Of a stretch of DNA of 64,000 nt, positions 50,144 through 59,115 are shown in pieces (positions within the stretch are counted from its first letter, which is position 1; every line of letters begins with the position of its first letter). Made by a program: the position numbers and the translations under genes. The notes beneath the pieces were generated by a model. The model did not search any database, had not been told where the DNA came from, and saw only the letters and a program-made list of their open reading frames with translations. This stretch comes from Candidatus Eremiobacterota bacterium (GTDB taxonomy: Bacteria > Vulcanimicrobiota > Vulcanimicrobiia > Vulcanimicrobiales > Vulcanimicrobiaceae): the NCBI GenBank assembly GCA_019235885.1, contig JAFAKB010000081.1:1-64000 (forward strand), written 5' to 3'.

Positions 50144-50494
50144 CTACTCGCTCGCGCCGGCAGGCTCGGATTCGCGCACGCAGCGCACGAAGCGCCGGTA
50201 CTCTTCCTGGCTGGCGATCTGCTCGATCGCCAGCTCCGCCGTGGCAACGATCGCCCGGACGTCGTCACGGCCGCGGACGTCGACCGGCCAGCGCATCAGG
50301 AAGTCGGCCTCCTCGCGGTGGCCGCTCACCGGGACGTGGGCGACGTCGGTCAGCCCGACCCAGGCCGCCTGCAGCAGCGCCGAGACCGCCGCGCAGACGA
50401 CGTCCTCACCGTGCTCGGCCTGCCCCGCGTGCCCGCTGGAAAAAATCGAGGACAGCCGGTCACGGCTGTCCCTGCGAAAGCGAACTTCGATCAT
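50144..50494 (-). CDS. prp: Ribosomal-processing cysteine protease Prp
   Basis: 116 residues. GHAGQAEHGEDVVCAAVSALLQ holds the catalytic His and Cys of Prp, which trims the N-terminal extension of L27 in Firmicutes and relatives. It follows rplU by 22 bases, the standard order. The usual third gene rpmA is missing here. The region after the core is more divergent than in Bacillus Prp. Confidence 0.85.
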   Translation of the reverse strand: MIEVRFRRDSRDRLSSIFSSGHAGQAEHGEDVVCAAVSALLQAAWVGLTDVAHVPVSGHREEADFLMRWPVDVRGRDDVRAIVATAELAIEQIASQEEYRRFVRCVRESEPAGASE

Positions 50495-50516
50495 GCGCGC
50501 GCGGACCGCGAACCCA

Positions 50517-50831
50517 CTAAGGGAGCGCGATCTTGTCGATCCGGACCTCGGCGTAGCGCTGGCGGTGGCCGTTCAGCTTGCGGACACGCTTCTTCGGCTT
50601 GTACTTGAAGACCAGGATCTTCTTGTCTTTGGCTTGGCGGAGCACCGTGCCGGTCACCGTCGCGCCGCTCACGAGCGGGCTGCCGATCGACACGTCGTCC
50701 CCGTTCGCCGCCAGGACGATGCGGTCGAAGGTGACCGAGGAGCCGACTTCGGTCTCGATGAGATCGGTCCGGATGACGTCGCCTTCGGACACGCGGAACT
50801 GCTTGCCGCCGGTCTCAACGATCGCGTACAT
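50517..50831 (-). CDS. rplU: 50S ribosomal protein L21
   Basis: 104 residues. MYAIVETGGKQFRVSEGD, then AKDKKILVFKYKPKKRVRKLNGHRQ, are L21 hallmarks. ATG at 50831 is the canonical start. It is divergent from the molybdenum hydroxylase operon with 130 bases between. Confidence 0.97.
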   Translation of the reverse strand: MYAIVETGGKQFRVSEGDVIRTDLIETEVGSSVTFDRIVLAANGDDVSIGSPLVSGATVTGTVLRQAKDKKILVFKYKPKKRVRKLNGHRQRYAEVRIDKIALP

Positions 50832-50961
50832 AACCACGGAACTTTATCACGCGCCGGGCGGCCCGTCAACGCGCTAGGTCGCTCCGGGTGCATCCACGGT
50901 CGTGCGCGGCTTGTCTGGTCTAGCGCAACCCGTCCCTGCCCTTCCCAGTGAGGAGAGCATC

Positions 50962-51462
50962 GTGCGATCTACCGGCAGCTCGCCTGCGCAGCCGCCCTCG
51001 GCGATCCCCCTGACGCTGCGGCTGAACGGCCGCGAGGCGGCCTTCGCCGTCGAGCCGGAGGTCACGCTGCTCGATTTGCTGCGCGAGCGCGCCGGTCTGA
51101 CCGGGACGAAGAAAGGCTGCGACCGCGGCCAGTGCGGCGCGTGCACGGTGCTGGTGAACGGCCGGCGGATGCTGTCCTGCCTCGCGCTGGCCGTCGCGCA
51201 CGCCGGCGACGAGATCACCACGATCGAAGGGCTGTCGCAGAACGGCGCGCTGCACGCCGTGCAGGCCGCGTTCGTCGAGCACGACGCGTTCCAATGCGGG
51301 TTCTGCACGTCCGGACAGATTCTCTCGGCGGTCGCGGTGATCGCCGAGGGGCGCGCGCAGACCGAAAACGAGATCCGCGAGGCGATGAGCGGGAACATCT
51401 GCCGGTGCGGAGCGTACGCGAACATCGTCGCGGCGGTGCGCGCGCTCGCGGGTGCGCGCTGA
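50962..51462 (+). CDS. Molybdenum hydroxylase small subunit, two [2Fe-2S] clusters (YagT/PaoA-like)
   Basis: 166 residues. The plant-type ferredoxin domain has CDRGQCGACTVLVNGRRMLSC; the helical domain has CGFCTSGQ and CRCGAY. It passes electrons from the Mo site to FAD. AGGAGAG ahead of the GTG at 50962 decides the start. No Tat signal, unlike E. coli PaoA, so the complex is probably cytoplasmic. Stop overlaps the next ATG. Confidence 0.93.
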   Translation: MRSTGSSPAQPPSAIPLTLRLNGREAAFAVEPEVTLLDLLRERAGLTGTKKGCDRGQCGACTVLVNGRRMLSCLALAVAHAGDEITTIEGLSQNGALHAVQAAFVEHDAFQCGFCTSGQILSAVAVIAEGRAQTENEIREAMSGNICRCGAYANIVAAVRALAGAR

Positions 51463-52448
51463 TGCGCGCCTTCGAATACGTCGTCGCGGACTCGGCGGCG
51501 TCCGCGCGCGCCCTCGCGCAGGAAGTGGACGGCGCGCGCTTCTACGCCGGCGGCACGACGCTCGTCGACCTGATGAAAGGCGACGTCGAACGGCCGCCGC
51601 GCGTGGTCGACATCTCGCGGCTTCCGCTCACGGCGATCGAGCTGCGCGACGGCGTGCTGCGGATCGGCGCGCTGGCGCGCAACAGCGACGTCGCGAACCA
51701 CCCGCTCGTCAAGCGGCACTTTCCCGCGCTTTCGGAAGCGCTCCTGAGCGGGGCGTCGGGACAGATTCGCAACGCGGCGACGATCGGCGGCAACCTGCTG
51801 CAGCGCACGCGCTGCCCGTACTTCCGCGAGACGCGCTGGCGCTGCAACAAGCGCGAGCCCGGGAGCGGCTGCGACGCGCTCGACGGGTTCAACCGCACGC
51901 ACGCCGTGCTCGGGACCAGCGAAGCGTGCATCGCGACCTATCCCGGCGACCTTTCGGTCGCGCTGAGTGCGCTCTCGGCCGCGATCGTCATCGCCGGCGA
52001 GGGCGGCGAGCGGAACGTCTCGCTCGACGAGTTCTACTATCTTCCCGGCGATTCGCCGCAGATCGAAACCGCGCTCGCACCGGGCGAGCTGATTACCGGC
52101 GTCGAGCTGTTGGCCGACCCGATGCACGAGCGCTCGCACTATCTCAAAGTGCGCGACCGCGCGTCGTACGAGTTCGCGCTGGTCTCGGTGGCGTGCGCGG
52201 TCGAGCTCGACGGTCCGCGCATCGTGACGGCGCGGCTCGCGCTCGGCGGCGTCGCGACCGTGCCGTGGCCGGCATACGAGGCGACGCGCGTGCTGAAGGG
52301 CGCGGTGGCGGACGAGGCGACCTTCCGGCGCGCCGCGGAGGCCGCGCTCTCCGGCGCGGTGCCGCGGCGGCACAACGCGTTCAAGATCGAGCTTGCGCAG
52401 CGCGCGATCGTGCGCGCGCTGCGGACCGTGTGCGGAGGTGCGCGATGA
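51462..52448 (+). CDS. Molybdenum hydroxylase FAD subunit with extra Fe-S cysteines (YagS/PaoB-like)
   Basis: 328 residues. FYAGGTTLVDLMKGDV and the FAD block ASGQIRNAATIGGNLLQRTRC are present. The insertion RCPYFRETRWRCNKREPGSGC carries the cysteines that bind a [4Fe-4S] cluster in E. coli PaoB. Middle gene of the operon; 1-base overlap upstream and 4-base overlap downstream. Confidence 0.93.
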   Translation: MRAFEYVVADSAASARALAQEVDGARFYAGGTTLVDLMKGDVERPPRVVDISRLPLTAIELRDGVLRIGALARNSDVANHPLVKRHFPALSEALLSGASGQIRNAATIGGNLLQRTRCPYFRETRWRCNKREPGSGCDALDGFNRTHAVLGTSEACIATYPGDLSVALSALSAAIVIAGEGGERNVSLDEFYYLPGDSPQIETALAPGELITGVELLADPMHERSHYLKVRDRASYEFALVSVACAVELDGPRIVTARLALGGVATVPWPAYEATRVLKGAVADEATFRRAAEAALSGAVPRRHNAFKIELAQRAIVRALRTVCGGAR

Positions 52449-54694
52449 GCACGACCCTCGAGCGCCCGCTGCGCCGCGGCGTGATCGGGCTCCCGGTCGA
52501 CCGCGTCGACGGGCCGGCGAAGGTGAGCGGCGCGGCGCGCTACGCGGCCGACGCGCCCGTCGCCGAGCCGCTGCACGCGGTGATCGTGCAGTCGACGATC
52601 CCCAGCGGGCGCATCGCCTCGATCGACGAGGACGAAGCGCGCGCTGTTCCCGGCGTCGTCGACGTGATGACCTACCGCAACGCGCCGCGGGTGGTCGCGC
52701 TGCCGTTCGAGTTCACGGTTCCGTTCGCCGAAGAGCTCGCGCCGCTGCAGAGCGAGAAGATCTTCTACGACGGCCAGCACGTCGCGGTCGTCGTGGGGCG
52801 CACGCTCGAGGCGGCGCGCGAAGGCGCGAGGGCGCTGCGCATCGCGTACGAGCGCGGACCGGCGCAGAACGCGCTCGACGACGCGCGCGAGGTCGAGCGG
52901 CCGGCGCAGGCGTTCGGGGGCGATCTGCAGCCGCGGCGCGGTGATCCGGAGACGGCCTTCGCGCAGAGCGAGGTGAAGATCGACGCGACCTACGAGACGC
53001 CGGTCGAGCACAACAGCCCGATGGAGCCGTCGGCGACCGTCGGCGAGTGGCGCAACGGCGAGATCGTCGTGCACGACGCGACGCAGTGGGTGCGCGGGAC
53101 GCGCGCGTGCCTCGCCAAAGCGTTCGGAATCGCCGAAGAGCGGGTGCGCGTCATCTCGCCGTTCGTCGGCGGCGGCTTCGGCTGCAAGGGGTTCTTCTGG
53201 GCGCACACGCTGCTCGCGGTGATGGCCTCGAAGGTGACCGGCAAGCCGGTGAAGCTGGCGCTCACGCGCGAGCAGATGTTCACCTCGTGCGGCTACCGCA
53301 GCCTCACCCGCCAGCACTTGCAGCTCGGCGCTTCACGCGACGGCTTCTTGCGCGCGGTGCTCCACGACGTCTCGGTGGTGAGCTCGCGCGTCGGAACGTT
53401 CGTCGAAGCGGCCGGCGGCGTCACCGAGATGCTGTACGACGTGCCGAACCTCGCGGTGACGCACCGGCTGGCGCGGCTCGACGTGCCGACGCCGAACGCG
53501 ATGCGCGCGCCCGGCGAGACGCCCGGCTCGTTCGCGCTCGGCAGCGCGATGGACGAGCTCGCCGCAGCTTGCAACCTCGACCCGCTGGAGGTCCTGCGCC
53601 GCAATCACGCCGGCGTTGATCCTTCGAGCGGGTTGCCGTGGTCGTCGAAGCACCTGCTCGAATGCTACGAGCGCGGTGCGGAAGCGTTCGGCTGGAGCCG
53701 GCGTCCGCCCAGGCCGCGCGCGACGCGCGAGGGCGACGAGCTGATCGGGTGGGGTGTCGCGAGCGCGACGTATCCGGCGATGCGCTCGCCGAGCGCGGCG
53801 CGCGTGACGCTCGCCGCCGACGGCTCGATCGAGGTGGCCAGCGCGACCCACGATCTCGGCACCGGACAGTACACGATCCTCGCGCAGATCGCCGCCGAGG
53901 TGCTCGGCGCGGAACCGCGTGCGGTCCGCGTGCTGATCGGCGACTCGTCGCTTCCGCCCGCGCCGGTCGCCGGCGGCTCGATGAGCGCGGCTTCCGTCGG
54001 GCCGGCGGTGCTCGACGGCGCGACGCGCGTGCTGCACGCGCTCAAGCGCATCGCGGCGTCGTCCGCCGAATCGCCGCTGCACGGGCTCGGCGAGGACGCG
54101 ATCGAGCTGCGCGACGGCGTGCTGCGCGCCGCCGGCGATCCGGCGCGCGCGATCGCGCTCGGCGAGGTGGTGCGGCTCTCCGGCGCGGAGACGATCGAAG
54201 CCTTGGGCCAAGCGGCGTCGGGCGACGAAGAGGAGCGTTATTCCTTCCACTCGTTCGGCGCGCAGTTCGTCGAAGTCCGTGTCGACGCGGACTTCGGCCG
54301 CGTCCGCGTCACGCGCGCGCTCGGCGCCTTCGACTGCGGGCGCATTCTGAACGTGAAAACCGCGCGCTCGCAGATTCACGGCGGGATCGTGATGGGAATC
54401 GGGATGGCGCTACTCGAGGAGACGGTGCGCGACCCGCGCTACGGCGCGGTCGTGACGAACAACTTTGCCGACTACCACGTGCCGGTGAACGCCGACGTGC
54501 CGAACATCGAGGTGCTGTTCGTCGAAGAGCCGGACTACACGTTCAACCCGCTCGGCGCGCGCGGGATCGGCGAGATCGGAATTACCGGCGTCGCCGCGGC
54601 GATCGCGAACGCCGTCTACCACGCGACCGGCGTGCGCGTGCGCGACCTGCCGATCGTCCCCGAGAAGCTCCTGCGAACGGCGGCGCCGGTCTGA
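52445..54694 (+). CDS. Molybdenum hydroxylase large (Mo-cofactor) subunit (YagR/PaoC-like)
   Basis: 749 residues. The a/b-hammerhead and Mo-binding domains are visible: VDRVDGPAKVSGAARYAAD, VGGGFGCKGFFWAHTLLA, RAPGETPGSFAL, and GARGIGEIG near the C-terminus with the catalytic Glu. PaoC-type enzymes oxidise aldehydes and use the cytosine-dinucleotide cofactor, consistent with the cytidylyltransferase gene that follows. Confidence 0.93.
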   Translation: MSTTLERPLRRGVIGLPVDRVDGPAKVSGAARYAADAPVAEPLHAVIVQSTIPSGRIASIDEDEARAVPGVVDVMTYRNAPRVVALPFEFTVPFAEELAPLQSEKIFYDGQHVAVVVGRTLEAAREGARALRIAYERGPAQNALDDAREVERPAQAFGGDLQPRRGDPETAFAQSEVKIDATYETPVEHNSPMEPSATVGEWRNGEIVVHDATQWVRGTRACLAKAFGIAEERVRVISPFVGGGFGCKGFFWAHTLLAVMASKVTGKPVKLALTREQMFTSCGYRSLTRQHLQLGASRDGFLRAVLHDVSVVSSRVGTFVEAAGGVTEMLYDVPNLAVTHRLARLDVPTPNAMRAPGETPGSFALGSAMDELAAACNLDPLEVLRRNHAGVDPSSGLPWSSKHLLECYERGAEAFGWSRRPPRPRATREGDELIGWGVASATYPAMRSPSAARVTLAADGSIEVASATHDLGTGQYTILAQIAAEVLGAEPRAVRVLIGDSSLPPAPVAGGSMSAASVGPAVLDGATRVLHALKRIAASSAESPLHGLGEDAIELRDGVLRAAGDPARAIALGEVVRLSGAETIEALGQAASGDEEERYSFHSFGAQFVEVRVDADFGRVRVTRALGAFDCGRILNVKTARSQIHGGIVMGIGMALLEETVRDPRYGAVVTNNFADYHVPVNADVPNIEVLFVEEPDYTFNPLGARGIGEIGITGVAAAIANAVYHATGVRVRDLPIVPEKLLRTAAPV

Positions 54695-54696
54695 AC

Positions 54697-55281
54697 TTGC
54701 GCATCGAACGCGTGCGTGTCGTCGTGCTTGCCGGCGGGCGTTCGCAGCGCATGGGTTTCGACAAGCTGACCGCGCCGTTCGCGGGCGAGCCGCTCGCGCG
54801 CCGCGTGGCGTGCGCGCTGCTCGAGCTGCGGCCGCTGTTCGTCGCCACGCCGCCGGTCGCCGACGCGATCTCCGATTTGAACGGCGTCGGCATCATCGTG
54901 ACCGAGCCGACCGCCGGCCCGAGCGAGACGCTCGCGCTCGCGAACGCCGCGGTGTTCGCGGAGGCGTACCTGGCGGTGCTGCCGTGCGATCTGCCCTTTC
55001 TCGACGCTGCGCGCGTTCGCACGTTCGTCGCGCGCGTCCCGGACGATGCGGACCTCGCGTGGCCGGTCATCGGCGAGACGCCGGGCCATCCGGTCGTGTG
55101 GTCGCCCAACGCGCGCGCCCGCATCGAGACGCTGCGCGCCGACGAACCGCCGATGCGGGTGCGGCGTGATACGTCGCTGCGCGCGGTCGCGCTCGCGGCG
55201 GATGACGACGCTTATGTCAGCGACGTCGACACGGCCGAAGCATGGCAAGCCGCGCAACTCCGCGCCACGTCGTCAGGGTAA
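54697..55281 (+). CDS. MocA/MobA-like molybdenum-cofactor nucleotidyltransferase
   Basis: 194 residues. VVVLAGGRSQRMGFDKLTAP is the nucleotide-binding motif; VLPCDLPFLDAARV holds the metal-binding Asp; GHPVVWS follows. MocA makes the cytosine dinucleotide form used by the upstream enzyme family; MobA makes the guanine form. Context favours MocA. TTG at 54697 starts 2 bases after the previous stop; GTG at 54712 would trim the protein to the motif. The TTG fits the operon spacing. Confidence 0.85.
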   Translation: MRIERVRVVVLAGGRSQRMGFDKLTAPFAGEPLARRVACALLELRPLFVATPPVADAISDLNGVGIIVTEPTAGPSETLALANAAVFAEAYLAVLPCDLPFLDAARVRTFVARVPDDADLAWPVIGETPGHPVVWSPNARARIETLRADEPPMRVRRDTSLRAVALAADDDAYVSDVDTAEAWQAAQLRATSSG

Positions 55282-55364
55282 TCGAGAGGCTCGGGGGCGG
55301 GTTCGTTCGACAAACGGTGCGGCCGTGGCGAGGCAGGGCGCGGGTTCGTGGGTACGGCGAGCGT

Positions 55365-55625
55365 ATGGAACGCGAGACCAGACACGTCGAGCAACAGGGC
55401 GACTACAAGAACGCGCTGCCCTCGGAGGTGGACGATCATCAAGACTCCGGGATGCCGCGCCAGCTTCGCACGCAAGCCGACGACGAGCCCCCGCTGAGCC
55501 GCCGTGAAGCCGACGTCCAAGGAATTTCGCCGACCCCCGAGGTCGTCTACGCCGACACCGACGAGGACCAGAACCGCGAGGACCGGCGCGACGCGCACCA
55601 CGCCGAACCCGACGAGCACGTCTAG
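55365..55625 (+). CDS. Small acidic hydrophilic protein
   Basis: 86 residues (MERETRHVEQQGDYKNALPS ...), rich in Asp, Glu, Arg and Gln with almost no hydrophobic core, so it is probably disordered. ATG at 55365 without a strong ribosome-binding site. Not recognised; coding is supported only by open frame and composition. Confidence 0.45.
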   Translation: MERETRHVEQQGDYKNALPSEVDDHQDSGMPRQLRTQADDEPPLSRREADVQGISPTPEVVYADTDEDQNREDRRDAHHAEPDEHV

Positions 55626-55633
55626 CTTCCCCG

Positions 55634-55660
55634 TGTCATCCTGAGCTTGTCGAAGGATCA
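55634..55660. repeat. Dispersed-type intergenic repeat with short stem
   Basis: The 27 bases contain GTCATCCTGAGCTTGTCGAA, then GGATCA, a sequence I recognise as recurring between genes in many bacterial genomes. ATCCT (55638-55642) and AGGAT (55654-55658) form a 5-bp stem. It lies between two convergent genes and supplies the Rieske gene's stop codon. Only one copy is in this window. Confidence 0.55.
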
Positions 55661-55963
55661 CACCTCGACGTAGACGTCGTCGCCGTCGATGCGGACGGTG
55701 TAGGTCGGGAGCGGGATGATGGCCGGCATGGTCAGCGCGGCGCCGGTGGTGACGTCGAAGATCGCGCCGTGGCGCGGGCACATGATCTTGCAGCCCATGA
55801 GCTGTCCTTGGTCGAGCGGGCCGCCGTCGTGCGTGCACACGTCCTCGACGGCATAGATCTCGCCGTCGTAATTGCACAGCAACACCTCGACGCCGTCGAC
55901 TACGACCTTTTTCGCCGTTCCCGGCGGGATGTCACCACGTTTCGCAGCGGGCTTTTTCGACAC
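55658..55963 (-). CDS. Rieske [2Fe-2S] ferredoxin
   Basis: 101 residues. CTHDGGPLDQG and CPRHGAIFDVTTG are the two CxH / CxxH boxes that hold the cluster. The size and lack of a signal match soluble ferredoxin components of dioxygenases or NirD-like proteins. GTG at 55963 (MSKKPAAKRGDIPPG); the long frame upstream shadows the FKBP gene. The partner oxygenase is not in the window. Confidence 0.9.
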   Translation of the reverse strand: MSKKPAAKRGDIPPGTAKKVVVDGVEVLLCNYDGEIYAVEDVCTHDGGPLDQGQLMGCKIMCPRHGAIFDVTTGAALTMPAIIPLPTYTVRIDGDDVYVEV

Positions 55964-56011
55964 GCCGCGGAGTTCGCCGGGGTCTGCTGGACGGCCCGCG
56001 AATGCGCCCGC

Positions 56012-56464
56012 ATGCAACGTCCGCACGCTATCCTGCTCGCTCTCTTGCTCGCCGTGCCGCTTCCCGTGATGGCCGCGACGAGCGCCTCGTACAAGACCAA
56101 GCCCGCGAAGACCGCCGCCGCGAAGACCGTCAGGCTGCCCGACGGGCTGATCTACACGGATCTCAAGATCGGCAAGGGCCGGACGCCGAAACCGGGACAG
56201 ACCGCGATCGTTCACTACACCGGCACCTTCCCGGACGGGCGAAAGTTCGACAGCTCGCGCGACCGCGGGCAGCCGTTCGAGTTTGCGCTCGGACAGCATC
56301 GCGTGATTCCGTGCTGGGACGAAGGCGTCGCGACTATGCGCGTCGGCGGCCGCCGCAAGCTCGTCTGTCCGCCGCAGCTCGCCTACGGCGAACGCGGCGC
56401 GGGCGGCGTCATTCCGCCGAACGCGACGCTGGACTTCGACGTCGAACTGCTCGGAGTGCGCTAG
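56012..56464 (+). CDS. FKBP-type peptidyl-prolyl cis-trans isomerase, exported
   Basis: 150 residues. Signal peptide (LLALLLAVPLPVMAATSA), then the FKBP domain: GQTAIVHYTGTFPDGRKFDSS, FALGQHRVIPCWDEGVATMRVG, LAYGERGAGGVIPPNATLDFDVELL. It folds proteins in the periplasm. It overlaps the convergent gene's stop by 4 bases. Confidence 0.94.
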   Translation: MQRPHAILLALLLAVPLPVMAATSASYKTKPAKTAAAKTVRLPDGLIYTDLKIGKGRTPKPGQTAIVHYTGTFPDGRKFDSSRDRGQPFEFALGQHRVIPCWDEGVATMRVGGRRKLVCPPQLAYGERGAGGVIPPNATLDFDVELLGVR

Positions 56465-57012
56465 CAGATCGGTCCGTGCGCGAGATTTTCTATCGGCAGC
56501 ACGGTGAACGAGAAGCCCGGGCCGAGGGTGATGTTGCGGCCCCAGCGCACGGTGTTGACGCCGGTCATGATCAGGCCCGGAACGGGCAGCGGGACGTGCG
56601 AGGCGGCCTTGTTGAGCAACGGCTCGGAGGGTGACCAGATCACCGGCAGCGTCGGGTTCATCGTGACGGGTACCCGCGATGTCCCGCCCTTTCCGTTCGC
56701 GACGTCGAGGTAGCGCGGCTCGAGCGCGAGCATCCCGTCGTGGTTGTGGCGGCTGGCCGCGCTCGCGGCGCGAATGACGCCGTACCCCATCGTACCGGCC
56801 GGCACTTTCATCCCGGTGTCGAGCACGGTGTCGGCGGTGATGCGGAACCGAAACGGCTCGCCCGCTCGTGCGGTGCCGGAATAGACCTTGTCGACCATCT
56901 CCGAGGGCAGCGCGAACGCGCAAATCTTCCCTGCCCGTGCGGGCGGCGGCGCGAGCAGGCCCGCGGCAGCGGCCGCCAGCGTTGCCAGGACGCAAAGGGA
57001 GCGAGGGTTCAC
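56461..57012 (-). CDS. Exported protein of unknown function
   Basis: 183 residues from the GTG at 57012. Signal peptide (LCVLATLAAAAAGLLAPPPA, cleavage ARAGK). The mature part is beta-rich (EPFRFRITADTVLDTGMKVPAG, NITLGPGFSFTVLPI), with two Cys that could pair. No family recognised. It lies 88 bases downstream of sufB, from which it is separated by a terminator. Confidence 0.75.
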   Translation of the reverse strand: MNPRSLCVLATLAAAAAGLLAPPPARAGKICAFALPSEMVDKVYSGTARAGEPFRFRITADTVLDTGMKVPAGTMGYGVIRAASAASRHNHDGMLALEPRYLDVANGKGGTSRVPVTMNPTLPVIWSPSEPLLNKAASHVPLPVPGLIMTGVNTVRWGRNITLGPGFSFTVLPIENLAHGPIC

Positions 57013-57027
57013 GCTGCGATCATCCCC

Positions 57028-57064
57028 AAAAACAAAGGGCACCGTTCGTTCAACGGCGCCCTTT
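57028..57064 (-). terminator. Rho-independent terminator of sufB
   Basis: A 13-position stem with one mismatch, AAAGGGCGCCGTT pairing AACGGTGCCCTTT around a 5-base loop, followed on the minus strand by GTTTTTGG. It lies 36 bases after the sufB stop, before the exported-protein gene. Confidence 0.85.
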
Positions 57065-57100
57065 CAACGGAATCCCTGGGACGAGCGGTTCCGGCGGCGT

Positions 57101-58510
57101 TCAGCCGACTGAACCCTCCATCTCGAGCTTGATCAGGCGGTTCAGCTCGACGGCGTACTCCATCGGGAGCTCCTTGACGAAGAAGTCGAAGAAGCCGTTG
57201 ACGATCATCGCGGTCGCGTCCGCTTCGCTCAGGCCGCGGCTCATCGCGTAGAAAAGCTGCTCCTCGCCGATCTTCGAGACCGAGGCTTCGTGCTCGACCG
57301 TCGAGCGCTGCTCGTCGATCTTCATCGTCGGCTTCGTGTCGCTCGACGACTTGTCGTCCATGATCAGCGCGTCGCACTTCACCCGCGTCTTCGCGCCGGC
57401 CGCGCCCGGGTGGATTTCCACCAGACCGCGGTACGTCGTCTTGCCGCCGTGCGCGGTGACCGACTTGTTCGTGACCACCGAGGTCGTGTTCGGCGCAGCG
57501 TGGATCACCTTCGCGCCGGCGTCCTGGTGCTGGCCTTCGCCGGCGAACGCCGCGGAAAGGATCTCGCCGCGCGCGCCTTCGCCCATCAGATAGATCGCCG
57601 GATACTTCATCGTCAGGCGACTGCCGATGTTGCCGTCGACCCACTCGACGGTCGCGTTGCGCATCGCCTTGGCGCGCTTGGTGACGAGGTTGAAGATGTT
57701 GCGGTACCAGTTCTGAATCGTCGTGTAGCGGATCGAGGCACCGTCCATCGCGATCAGCTCGACCACCGCCGAGTGCAGCGACGAGGTGGAGAACTGCGGG
57801 GCGGTGCAGCCCTCGATGTAGTGCACCTTCGAGCCTTCGTCGGCGATGATCAGCGTGCGCTCGAACTGGCCCATGTTCTCGGTGTTGATCCGGAAGTAGG
57901 CCTGGAGCGGCATCTTCACCTCGACGCCCTTCGGCACGTAGACGAACGAGCCGCCGGACCACACCGCCGAGTTGAGCGCGGCGAACTTGTTGTCTTCGAT
58001 CGGGATGACGGTCGAGATGTACTTGCGCACGAGGTCGGGGTGCTCGCGCAGCGCGGTGTCCATGTCGCAGAAGAGCACGCCGTCCTTCTCGAGCTCCTCG
58101 ATGACGGAGTGGTAGACGACCTCGGACTCGTACTGCGCCGAGACGCCGCTGAGGAACTTGCGCTCGGCCTCGGGGATCCCGAGCCGGTCGAAGGTGCGCT
58201 TGATGTCCTCCGGGACGTCGTCCCAGCTCTGCTCGGTGCGCTCGCCGGCTTTGACGAAGTAGCGGATGTTGTCGAAGTCGATCTCGTTCAGGAGCGCGGT
58301 GTCGCCCCACGTCGGCATCGGCTTGGCCGAGAACACCTCGAAGGCGCGCAGCCGGAACTCGCGCATCCATTCGGGCTCGTTCTTCATCGACGAGATGCGC
58401 TCGACGATCTCGCGGTTCAGGCCCTTGTCGGACTTGAAGGCGTAGTTTTCTTCGGGATCGTGGAATCCGTGTCGGTATTCCTGGATCAAGGCATCAGTCG
58501 TGGCGGCCAT
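57101..58510 (-). CDS. sufB: Fe-S cluster assembly protein SufB
   Basis: 469 residues, normal length. [66 protein letters not shown] and [14 protein letters not shown] are SufB blocks. It is the scaffold on which [4Fe-4S] clusters are built with SufC and SufD. GGGAGA 3 bases before the ATG at 58510 sets the start. It is followed at once by a terminator, and sufC and sufD are not in the window, so it is transcribed alone. Confidence 0.97.
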   Translation of the reverse strand: MAATTDALIQEYRHGFHDPEENYAFKSDKGLNREIVERISSMKNEPEWMREFRLRAFEVFSAKPMPTWGDTALLNEIDFDNIRYFVKAGERTEQSWDDVPEDIKRTFDRLGIPEAERKFLSGVSAQYESEVVYHSVIEELEKDGVLFCDMDTALREHPDLVRKYISTVIPIEDNKFAALNSAVWSGGSFVYVPKGVEVKMPLQAYFRINTENMGQFERTLIIADEGSKVHYIEGCTAPQFSTSSLHSAVVELIAMDGASIRYTTIQNWYRNIFNLVTKRAKAMRNATVEWVDGNIGSRLTMKYPAIYLMGEGARGEILSAAFAGEGQHQDAGAKVIHAAPNTTSVVTNKSVTAHGGKTTYRGLVEIHPGAAGAKTRVKCDALIMDDKSSSDTKPTMKIDEQRSTVEHEASVSKIGEEQLFYAMSRGLSEADATAMIVNGFFDFFVKELPMEYAVELNRLIKLEMEGSVG

Positions 58511-58548
58511 CGGTCTCCCAGCGTACCGGTCCCGGCCGGGACGGTCAA

Positions 58549-58574
58549 GATAGTGCAGGGGTTTCTGCACTATC
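58549..58574. promoter_or_regulatory. Perfect 10-bp inverted repeat upstream of sufB
   Basis: GATAGTGCAG, 6-base spacer, CTGCACTATC, immediately upstream (on the minus strand) of a TTGACC / 17 bases / TACGCT promoter-like pair. It overlaps the stop codon of the preceding gene. It could be a regulator site for sufB or the terminator stem of the preceding operon; there is no U run, which favours an operator. Confidence 0.5.
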
Positions 58575-59115
58575 CTCCATGACCCATTCCGCCTCCCGAA
58601 GGTCGCAGGCGGAGCAGCGAGGCGTCCCCGCCGGCGGTGACCCGCAGCTCGGCGACCGCCTGGTGATCGTTCAGCGCGGGGCCGAGCGCCTGCACCTGAT
58701 CGCGGTCGGCGTACCAGGCGTCAGGCGTCACCATGAGGGCGCGGCAACCGGGGCATTGACTGGTACCGATCAGGTAGCGCGCTCGCATGACGACCTCGTT
58801 GCGGCCGGCATCGGCCGGCGAACGCGCCAAGCGCACGGGACGTGCCGGCTCGTCCGGGCGGCTGACGTCCAGCACGACCCAGACGGGCGCTCCGTTGCGG
58901 GCGCGCTCGTCGAAGCCGCGCAGGTCCGGGACCATGCCGCGATAGGTGAACCGGGCGTAGTAGCCGCGGACCGGATTGTACGGGTCGACCGGGTCGACCG
59001 CCACGGTGACCTCCCGCCCGGTGGCGCGAATCCAGCTTTCGTGGAGCGGGATCGCCGCGACGAGAACGGCCTGCACGCCGAGCGCCGCGACGACGGCGAG
59101 CGCGCTACGCTGCAC
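58570..59115 (-). CDS. GDYXXLXY-family exported protein
   Basis: 181 residues. An N-terminal membrane or signal segment ([20 protein letters not shown]), then [19 protein letters not shown], which is the family's DP-x-D-x-x-x-GDYxxLxY block with Asn-Pro-Val-Arg in place of part of it. It overlaps the DUF2157 gene by 11 bases; the two families are found together widely. Function unknown. Confidence 0.85.
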   Translation of the reverse strand: MQRSALAVVAALGVQAVLVAAIPLHESWIRATGREVTVAVDPVDPYNPVRGYYARFTYRGMVPDLRGFDERARNGAPVWVVLDVSRPDEPARPVRLARSPADAGRNEVVMRARYLIGTSQCPGCRALMVTPDAWYADRDQVQALGPALNDHQAVAELRVTAGGDASLLRLRPSGGGMGHGG

